From: JANXVV01 sp038230975
Lineage (GTDB): Bacteria > Planctomycetota > Phycisphaerae > Tepidisphaerales > Tepidisphaeraceae
NCBI GenBank assembly: GCA_038230975.1
Contig: JBBRMF010000186.1
Span: 1 to 10,440, forward strand
DNA: 10,440 bases
Direction of reading: 5' to 3'
Shown here: in pieces, positions 5,343-10,440 of the stretch
How the letters are laid out: each line of letters begins with the position of its first letter
How positions within the stretch are numbered: position 1 is the stretch's first letter
Notes under the pieces: model-generated
The model's input: the letters and a program-made list of their open reading frames with translations, nothing else
Databases searched by the model: none
What the model was told of the DNA's origin: nothing
Program-made: the position numbers and the translations under genes

Positions 5343-6950
5343 TCAGCGCTTGGACAGATCGAAGCTGATCGTTCGGCCAAACACCTCGGCAAACAAATCC
5401 ATCTTGCGTCGGGCGGCCCACAGTTCCATCTCGGTATCGCCGCGAGCGGTGATCGTCAATTTTGCGCGACGCGTGCCAAGGCGCACCTTGATCCCGGAAA
5501 CCGCGCTGCAGTGCGTGCGATCCAACGCATCGGCAACCCGTAGAATCGCCGCACCCACCCGAACAACCTTCCGAGCCTTGGTGGAAAGTTTGGCGAAACT
5601 ATCATGGGTTAATTTAGGCTTGCTCTTTCGATGATAGCGAACCAACAGCGCAATGATCGCAATCTCTTCCGGTTGAAATTCCTTCAGCGAACCATGCTGA
5701 ATGAGATACATTCCGTGCTTGTGGTGATCTTCCGGGCTGATATGCCAGCCGATATCGTGGAGCAAGGCACCGTACTCAATCAACTCGCGATCACGGCGAT
5801 CAAGTTGGTGAATCTCTTTGAGTCCATCAAAAAACTGTAGCGCGAGTTTGGCAACCTGCTCGGCATGCGTTTGATGCCAATCGCAGCGACGACCCAGATC
5901 CAACACACTGCGACGGCGAGGATCCGGAACTTCGCGACGAATCTGCAATTCCGGGGAATGACGCGAGAGGTAATCGACGAGGATCCCTTCCCGCAACGCC
6001 GCGTTGCACAGGTTCATACGCTTGAGATCCAACTGGTGAAAAAGTTCGCGCACGAGAACGGCACCTGCGATGATTTGATCCTGCCGTTTGGCATCGAGGC
6101 CGGGCATCGCTGCCCGATCTTTTGCACGGCTTTCAAGCAGGCGAGCGGTCAGTGCATCCAATGCGGCTCGCTCGATCACCCCCGTGACCCCGTCGCCGTT
6201 TAATTTGGTTGGCGATCCACACATCGCCGCCAGATTTTCCAGCGTGCCGCTGCAACCGAACATCTTCACGGGGTTCAACGCGCGAATGCTCTCGCAAAGC
6301 GGCCCGAGTTCCTGACGATAATATCGCAACAGCGAGGCCAGCTCCCTGGCGTCAATCGGATCCGTTTTGATGTACCTGGCCGTCATACGCGCGGAACCAA
6401 GCTTGCGGCTTTCGAGCAAGAGCGGTTTGGTGTCGGTCGCCACGATAAACTCGACGCTGCCCCCACCGATGTCGAGCAGCAGATGCGGGCCGCCATGCAG
6501 ATCCGTGGCATGCCGAACCCCCAGATAAATCAATCGGGCTTCCTCACGGCCACTGACAACACGCACACGCAAGCCCAGCTCGTTGCGAACGCGCTCGATA
6601 AAATCGCCCCCGTTTTCCGCCTCGCGGACGGCACTGGTGGCGACGGCGCAAATCTTTTCACATCCTCGCTGCTTCGCCACTTGCTGGAAACGGCCAAGCG
6701 TCGCCACGGCACGATCCATCGCATCCGCCGAGAGCCGCCGTGAGGGAAAGCTGATTCGGCCCAACCCCACCATTTCCTTCAAACGCCAGAGCGTGGTCAC
6801 CCCGCCCGCCGCATCGATCTGCGCGACGATCATATGAATACTGTTGGACCCCACGTCGATCGCCGCTAGACGAACATCCGCAGGCGTGGTGTCTTTCGAG
6901 ACTTCCGCGACCAGGCGATTGGCGGGCCGGGGCAAACGAACTGTCGGCAT
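5343..6950 (-). CDS. ppx: Ppx/GppA family phosphatase with C-terminal HD domain
   Basis: A 535-residue cytosolic protein of the ASKHA-fold exopolyphosphatase/guanosine pentaphosphatase family. The N-terminal catalytic part shows phosphate loop 1 'IDVGSNSIH' (31-39), 'SAVREAENG' (106-114), catalytic-region glutamates in 'SGREEARLIY' (133-142) and phosphate loop 2 'DIGGGSVEF' (160-168). The C-terminal half carries an HD-type domain: 'HQTHAEQV' (359-366), 'YGALLHDIGWHIS' (393-405, H398-D399), 'HHKHGMYLI' (409-417) and 'RVADALDRTH' (471-480). This is the full-length PPX/GppA layout of about 500 residues. It should remove terminal phosphate from polyphosphate and/or pppGpp; sequence alone does not separate the two. 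The first 25 residues are a non-conserved leader with no clear Shine-Dalgarno at ATG 6950. It follows sixA by 66 bases on the same strand, a recurrent pairing. Confidence 0.93.
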   Translation of the reverse strand: MPTVRLPRPANRLVAEVSKDTTPADVRLAAIDVGSNSIHMIVAQIDAAGGVTTLWRLKEMVGLGRISFPSRRLSADAMDRAVATLGRFQQVAKQRGCEKICAVATSAVREAENGGDFIERVRNELGLRVRVVSGREEARLIYLGVRHATDLHGGPHLLLDIGGGSVEFIVATDTKPLLLESRKLGSARMTARYIKTDPIDARELASLLRYYRQELGPLCESIRALNPVKMFGCSGTLENLAAMCGSPTKLNGDGVTGVIERAALDALTARLLESRAKDRAAMPGLDAKRQDQIIAGAVLVRELFHQLDLKRMNLCNAALREGILVDYLSRHSPELQIRREVPDPRRRSVLDLGRRCDWHQTHAEQVAKLALQFFDGLKEIHQLDRRDRELIEYGALLHDIGWHISPEDHHKHGMYLIQHGSLKEFQPEEIAIIALLVRYHRKSKPKLTHDSFAKLSTKARKVVRVGAAILRVADALDRTHCSAVSGIKVRLGTRRAKLTITARGDTEMELWAARRKMDLFAEVFGRTISFDLSKR

Positions 6951-7016
6951 GTATCTATTGTAACCGGCGATGTGAAGAAATGATTAATCGACAGGCTTAT
7001 TTTAACATCCACGCCG

Positions 7017-7538
7017 TCACTTTTTGCAGCCTGCCCGGCTGCGCAGGTCTCTGGGCTGGAATAATCCCGTCAGAACTCCCTTCCCCCCTGCGACCGCGCC
7101 ATGGAAGTCGATGATACAAACCGCCCCCTTCTTCATCGTGACGATGCTTTTTTCATGACCCCCGGTGAACCACCCCGCTAATCGGCTCAGTGAAGGCTCA
7201 TGACCCACCAGCGCCACCGTCACGGCATCCAGATCATTGTGCTTGAACCATTCGACCAATTTGTGCGGCAGATGAGCCGTGGCGAGTAGTGGCAACTCGA
7301 CAAACTGCGGCTTGTCATCGAACGCGGCGTAAACGATGTCAGCCGTCTGCGTCGCCCGCTTCATGGGACTTGTGGCCAGAAGATCGATCCGATCGCAAAT
7401 TTTTCGCAGACCGCGTGCGGCTAGCTTCATTTTTCTTTTGCCATCGGACGTGAGCGGACGAAGCGCATCGTCTTTGTTGGTTTTGGAAAATGACTCGCGA
7501 TCTATTGCGGGGCCGTGACGGAGGAGGATGAGCCGCAT
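7017..7538 (-). CDS. sixA: SixA-type phosphohistidine phosphatase (histidine phosphatase superfamily)
   Basis: A 173-residue single-domain histidine phosphatase. The catalytic motif 'LILLRHGPA' (3-11) puts the phospho-accepting H8 after R7. R61 lies in 'TSPMKRATQTA' (57-67), the third conserved arginine position, and the second catalytic histidine is H113 in 'LVGHEPSL' (110-117). Length and the TSPxxRAxQTA pattern match SixA, which removes phosphate from histidine phosphotransfer proteins or from PTS components, more than phosphoglycerate mutase. I chose ATG 7538 because the motif must start near the N terminus; a GTG 48 bases upstream would add 16 basic residues. Shine-Dalgarno is poor. Neighbours are the toxin gene (61 bases upstream) and ppx (66 bases downstream), all on the same strand, so the four genes may share a transcript. 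Confidence 0.92.
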   Translation of the reverse strand: MRLILLRHGPAIDRESFSKTNKDDALRPLTSDGKRKMKLAARGLRKICDRIDLLATSPMKRATQTADIVYAAFDDKPQFVELPLLATAHLPHKLVEWFKHNDLDAVTVALVGHEPSLSRLAGWFTGGHEKSIVTMKKGAVCIIDFHGAVAGGKGVLTGLFQPRDLRSRAGCKK

Positions 7539-7599
7539 ACATACTCGCACTTTAGTCCGCGTAAGTCGGAGCTTAAGGTTCCGCACGCCCGAACATCAG

Positions 7600-7860
7600 T
7601 TATTCATACACTTCGCGACGATTTGCGATCGAGAGAACTGACACTCTCTTGGCTGCATCATCCACGCGAAAAATAACGCGCCAGTCTCCTACGCGGTAAC
7701 GAGCATGGCCTCCAAAATTTCCTGTCAACCGCTTGATATTGTTATGCCGGTGTGGCTCGCGCTCCAACTGCAGGAAGCACTTTGCCAGCTTACGCGCCAG
7801 CGGTTTGTCAGCGGCCGCGTAGAACCTCTCCGCTTCGGGGGAGAGGATCACCTCAAACAT
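7600..7860 (-). CDS. RelE/ParE-superfamily toxin
   Basis: An 86-residue RelE-like protein, expected to be a ribosome-dependent mRNA endonuclease or a related inhibitor. The family pattern is complete: 'LSPEAERFYAAADKPLARKL' (6-25) as the two N-terminal helices, then 'IKRLTG' (42-47), 'ARYRVGDWRVIFRVDD' (53-68) and 'IANRREVYE' (78-86). K43, R54, R56, R61, R81 and Y85 are candidates for the basic and tyrosine active-site set found in RelE. It starts inside the upstream antitoxin gene: ATG 7860 and that gene's TGA share the 8-base sequence ATGTTTGA, so toxin translation is coupled to antitoxin. No strong Shine-Dalgarno of its own. The antitoxin-first order is the normal type II arrangement. Confidence 0.9.
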   Translation of the reverse strand: MFEVILSPEAERFYAAADKPLARKLAKCFLQLEREPHRHNNIKRLTGNFGGHARYRVGDWRVIFRVDDAAKRVSVLSIANRREVYE

Positions 7861-8044
7861 CTGACCGCACTTTACGCCAATTGACGCCCTTGCCCGATGC
7901 GAGGTCCTTCTCTGCCTTCGCCAGCCGCTGGGTGAGATCTGGCCGGGTGAGGAACTGCACGTAGTCGGCGAGCGAATTCAATCGCTCCGGTGGCAGTCGG
8001 TCGACGACCTTTTTAATTTCGCGGCGTAGTTCGACGGTGCTCAT
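7853..8044 (-). CDS. Antitoxin of the RelE-like pair (small helical protein)
   Basis: A 63-residue acidic/basic helical protein placed directly before the toxin with an 8-base overlap. The first part, 'IKKVVDRLPPERLNSLADYV' (10-29), is a pattern widespread in small bacterial antitoxins (DUF2281-like or RelB-like N-termini). The tail 'ASGKGVNWRKVRSDV' (49-63) resembles toxin-wrapping C-termini of RelB-type partners. I see no obvious ribbon-helix-helix or AbrB motif, so DNA binding is uncertain. ATG 8044 has no Shine-Dalgarno. A TATGAT (8051-8056) only six bases upstream could be a -10 element, in which case the mRNA would be leaderless; the -35 region (TAGCCG) is poor. Confidence 0.85.
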   Translation of the reverse strand: MSTVELRREIKKVVDRLPPERLNSLADYVQFLTRPDLTQRLAKAEKDLASGKGVNWRKVRSDV

Positions 8045-8082
8045 GTTGCAATCATATCTGAGTCAACGTTGTACGGCTAGGA

Positions 8083-8145
8083 CTATATGGGTACATTCTC
8101 CTCCGCACGTTCCACCACATACGCATAGGACTTTTGATTGGTCAT
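8083..8145 (-). pseudogene. HicB-like N-terminal fragment (20 codons)
   Basis: A 20-codon frame, MTNQKSYAYVVERAEENVPI, starts one base after the permease stop (TGA-A-ATG) and has a good Shine-Dalgarno (CAGGAG) in the end of the permease gene. Its first residues match the N-terminal strand of HicB-family antitoxins (typically K-x-Y-A-Y-V-V-E-R-x-E followed by x-SAYVPDLPG). The frame ends at TAG right where the rest of the domain should begin, and the downstream bases hold no recognisable remainder. It is best read as the stump of a lost hicB-like gene, possibly removed when the neighbouring toxin-antitoxin pair arrived. It could also be a translated short peptide. Confidence 0.5.
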
Positions 8146-8146
8146 T

Positions 8147-9220
8147 TCATTGCACTCCTGACGCTCCACCGCTCCCCGTATTGACGACTTCAATCCCGCG
8201 CTTTTCCGCGACCAAAATCCCCGCCTGCCTCGTTCGCCGTTTGCCCTGCACGATATGCACCACTTGATCCAGAATCACGGCGATCAAAATCACTGCGCCG
8301 ATGATGATGAAGGTCCAGTTGGTATCAAGCCGCAGCGTTCGTGTACCGAGCTTGAGCTGGAACATGATGATGCCGTTGTCGATCACTTTCATCATGGCTG
8401 ATCCGATGACGATGCCGAGAACCGTGCCTTCACCGCCGCGCAGCGAACAGCCGCCAAGCACGACGGCGGCGATGGCGGGAAGCTCAAACCCGATGCCGAC
8501 TTGCTGGCTCATCTGGCCCGTATAGGACGCGTAGCAAATGCCCGCGATCCCGCCCAACGCGGCGGAAATGACATAGGTCATCGTTTCGATGCGCTTGACG
8601 TTGATGCCGGAATAGTCGGCCGCATCACGATTGCCGCCGATCGCGTAGACATATCTCCCGAAGACCGTGAAGTGCAAAATGTAGGTCGCCAAGGCGATGA
8701 CGATGAGGAAAATCAGCACGGGGTACGGGAGCAGCGGATCGCCGCGCCATTCAAATAAACCGCTATCGGCCAACTTGGCGAAAGGGATGCCGCCGATGCT
8801 GAGCGTGCCGCCCTCGACAACGGTTTGGGAGATACCGCGGATCAGCAGCATACCGCCCAGCGTGACGATGAACGGTTGAAGTTTCAGCCGGGTGATGAGC
8901 AGACCCTGCCCGAGACCAATGAGCATGGCAACGGCCATTGCAACGGCTATCCCGATCCAGATCGAATAGCCCAGGCATCCGGTTGCGTGCGAGGAAATCT
9001 TGGCGATCAGCACGCCGGTAAGCCCGATGACCGAGCCCACCGATAGATCAATCCCGCCGGTGATGATGACAAACCCAACCCCCACGGCATAGATGCCGAG
9101 CATCGAGATCTGCCGGGTCGAGTTCATGATATTGGACTGATTCAGAAAATCATGGTTGCTCGACCAGAGCCCGGCGCACATCAGCAACAGGGCGATGAAC
9201 ATGCCAAATTCGCGTCTCAT
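8147..9220 (-). CDS. rbsC: Sugar ABC transporter permease, ribose type
   Basis: A 357-residue inner-membrane permease of the BPD_transp_2 family (RbsC/XylH/AraH class), forming the channel of a CUT2 sugar importer. It shows the signature 'FVIITGGIDLSVGSVIGL' (50-67), 'LQPFIVTLGGM' (114-124), the cytoplasmic coupling loop 'YAIGGNRDAADYSGIN' (192-207) and 'GFELPAIAAVVLGGCSLRGG' (244-263). About eight to ten membrane segments are apparent. The frame is open to 9322, but that extension is translated dispersed repeat ('ESPTRAGSPCHE'), so I chose ATG 9220, with AAAGG 11 bases upstream. The C-terminal 30 residues are an uncommon charged/Gly-rich tail. It pairs with the ATPase gene upstream. The periplasmic binding protein is not in the window, so the sugar is not determined; rbsC is a class-level name. 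Confidence 0.92.
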   Translation of the reverse strand: MRREFGMFIALLLMCAGLWSSNHDFLNQSNIMNSTRQISMLGIYAVGVGFVIITGGIDLSVGSVIGLTGVLIAKISSHATGCLGYSIWIGIAVAMAVAMLIGLGQGLLITRLKLQPFIVTLGGMLLIRGISQTVVEGGTLSIGGIPFAKLADSGLFEWRGDPLLPYPVLIFLIVIALATYILHFTVFGRYVYAIGGNRDAADYSGINVKRIETMTYVISAALGGIAGICYASYTGQMSQQVGIGFELPAIAAVVLGGCSLRGGEGTVLGIVIGSAMMKVIDNGIIMFQLKLGTRTLRLDTNWTFIIIGAVILIAVILDQVVHIVQGKRRTRQAGILVAEKRGIEVVNTGSGGASGVQ

Positions 9221-9266
9221 TGTGCGTACGAACCTTTCTTGATCCGAGGCGATTGCGTTTAACGTT

Positions 9267-9377
9267 TCGTGGCACGGGCTTCCAGCCCGTGTTGGCGATT
9301 CAACACTCAGAATCGCGCTCATTCCAGATCCTTGAATCTGTCAGTTCGTCAACACGGGCTGGAAGCCCGTGCCACGA
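9267..9377. repeat. Inverted pair of dispersed palindromic repeats (copies 2 and 3)
   Basis: Two copies of the palindrome CACGGGCTTCCAGCCCGTG (9273-9291, and its inverse 9353-9371) face each other. Their flanks match too: 9267-9294 is the exact reverse complement of 9350-9377, and pairing continues (one G-U) to 9298/9346, a 32-bp stem with a 47-base loop. Each arm can also fold alone (8-bp stem, 3-base loop). The right arm ends at the base just before the ATPase TAA codon (9378-9380 on the minus strand). The element fills most of the 157-base gap between the ATPase and permease genes. Confidence 0.92.
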
Positions 9378-10440
9378 TTAGCTTTTTGTTTTTCGACCGG
9401 TCATCAGCGACGCGATGCGCTCCTGCGACAAATCTTTGCGATCGAGAACGCCTTTGATCGCCCGCTCGTGCATCACCACCACGCGGTCGCTCATGCCGAT
9501 GATTTCTTCCATGTCGGAACTGACCATCAAAATGGTGATTCCGGTTGCCGCCAGGTCGGACATTTGCTTGTAAATCTCGGCCTTGGCACCGACATCAATC
9601 CCGCGCGTCGGTTCATCGAGAATCAGGATCTTCGGCTGCATCGCGAGCCATTTCCCAAGCACGACTTTTTGCTGATTGCCACCGGAAAGGTTGACCACTT
9701 TCTGATAGATGCTTGGCGTTTTAATGCGGAGTCGTTTGACCTGTTGATCAGCAATGTAGTCTTCGCGTTTACGATCAAGCCGCCCGCCGGAAGCGTAATT
9801 GCCCACATCCGGAAGCGAAGTGTTCTGGGCGACGGTCATCGGCAAAACCAACCCATGACGTTTGCGGTCTTCCGGCGCGAGGTAGACGCCGCGACGAATG
9901 GCGTCCCGCGTATTGTCAGTGACGAGCGGTTTGCCGAGCAACGACATGCTTCCACCAAGCGCAGGTGTGACGCCGAAAATCACCTGCATCAATTCCGTGC
10001 GACCCGCGCCAACCAGTCCGGCGAATCCAAGCACTTCGCCGCGCCGAGCCGTGAAGCTGATGCCAAACGGAGAACCGGGAACCAGTAGATCCTTCACCAC
10101 CAACACGTCTTCAGTCGATGGGGTTGGAGATTTTTCCGGAAAGCGGTGCGTGAACTCACGACCCACCATCATCGATACGATCTTGTCGTGCGTGGCCTCG
10201 GCGGCGGCAATATCGCCCACGTATTTCCCATCGCGCAACACCGTGATGCGATCCGAAAGATCCATCACCTCTTCCATGCGATGCGAGATGTAGATGATGC
10301 CGATGCCTTCGGTCTTAAGCTGGCGGATAATCTGAAAAAGCTGTTTGGATTCGCCGGCGGTGAGCGAACTGGTCGGCTCATCCATGATGATGATGCGAGC
10401 ATCCTGCGAGAGGGCCTTGGCGATTTCCACCATCTGCATC
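9378..10440 (-). CDS. rbsA: Sugar ABC transporter ATP-binding protein, ribose type (5' end outside window)
   Basis: The last 353 or so residues of a tandem ATPase of the RbsA/MglA/XylG class, which powers CUT2 sugar import. The first visible residues, 'QMVEIAKALSQ', lie just past the signature motif of the first nucleotide-binding domain. Walker B 'RIIIMDEPTSSLT' (15-27) and H-loop 'YISHRMEEV' (50-58) complete it. The second domain has Walker A 'GFAGLVGAGRTEL' (138-150), 'YLAPEDRKRHGLVL' (186-199), signature 'LSGGNQQKV' (251-259), Walker B 'ILILDEPTRGIDVG' (271-284) and 'VSSDMEE' (306-312). The H-loop histidine of domain 2 is replaced, and its Walker A has R in place of K, both normal for this class. 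About 150 N-terminal residues are missing. The first ATG seen (10439) is internal, not the start. Confidence 0.95.
   Translation of the reverse strand, partial: MQMVEIAKALSQDARIIIMDEPTSSLTAGESKQLFQIIRQLKTEGIGIIYISHRMEEVMDLSDRITVLRDGKYVGDIAAAEATHDKIVSMMVGREFTHRFPEKSPTPSTEDVLVVKDLLVPGSPFGISFTARRGEVLGFAGLVGAGRTELMQVIFGVTPALGGSMSLLGKPLVTDNTRDAIRRGVYLAPEDRKRHGLVLPMTVAQNTSLPDVGNYASGGRLDRKREDYIADQQVKRLRIKTPSIYQKVVNLSGGNQQKVVLGKWLAMQPKILILDEPTRGIDVGAKAEIYKQMSDLAATGITILMVSSDMEEIIGMSDRVVVMHERAIKGVLDRKDLSQERIASLMTGRKTKS

Noticed and set aside
9221..9322. N-terminal extension of the permease to 9322
   Set aside because: The added residues are translated dispersed repeat (9267-9298), the sequence is not membrane-like, and ATG 9220 starts family-like sequence with an AAAGG upstream.
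3548..9376. CRISPR-like array from the repeated ACGGGCTTCCAGCCCGT motif
   Set aside because: Only three copies exist, not regularly spaced, in mixed orientation, and no cas genes are present.
9369..10088. 239-codon plus-strand frame antisense to the ABC ATPase
   Set aside because: It lies wholly opposite a well-conserved gene, has no family-like motifs, and reflects high-GC codon bias on the other strand.

Overview
The window looks like a stretch of a chromosome from a free-living Gram-negative bacterium of moderately high GC. My best guess is a planctomycete, perhaps of the Phycisphaerae. The support is indirect: many start codons lack a good Shine-Dalgarno sequence, a secreted protein has a Thr/Pro-rich 'TTRPA' segment right after its signal peptide, several families of short GC-rich palindromes are scattered between genes, and the gene mix fits (CLC-F antiporter, Ppx/GppA with SixA, GH3-like domain). 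No phage, transposase, rRNA or CRISPR array is visible, and no gap between genes exceeds 300 bases.

Layout, left to right. (1) 39-1006, minus strand: a small operon, dinB-like gene then YCII-domain gene, with a candidate promoter near 1045-1073. (2) 1167-1252, plus strand: tRNA-Ser(UGA). It is followed by the only plus-strand protein gene, a small lipoprotein (1380-1853). (3) A perfect 15-bp hairpin (1873-1904) separates the lipoprotein from a convergent CLC gene (1951-3363, minus). That gene carries the residues typical of fluoride/proton antiporters and has a TTGACA-type promoter with palindromes upstream. (4) 3591-5071, minus: a small protein resembling only the C-terminal domain of GH3 acyl-amide synthetases, followed 59 bases on by a secreted type I phosphodiesterase/alkaline-phosphatase-superfamily enzyme. 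(5) A long imperfect hairpin (5219-5316) lies between that pair and the next cluster. (6) 5343-8044, minus: a RelB-like/RelE-like toxin-antitoxin pair, then sixA, then a Ppx/GppA phosphatase with a C-terminal HD domain. (7) 8083-10440, minus: a sugar ABC importer of the ribose type, with the ATPase (cut by the window edge), an unusual inverted pair of dispersed repeats, the permease, and a 20-codon HicB-like fragment right after the permease stop.

Functionally, the ABC genes should import a pentose or similar sugar or polyol. SixA and Ppx/GppA are a recurring pair linked to polyphosphate or alarmone and phosphohistidine turnover. The CLC protein should export fluoride. The toxin-antitoxin pair is a separate small module. 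Most of the window is ordinary housekeeping and accessory content. The less ordinary parts are the repeat families, the isolated GH3-like domain and the HicB remnant. I do not see a convincing new multi-gene system.
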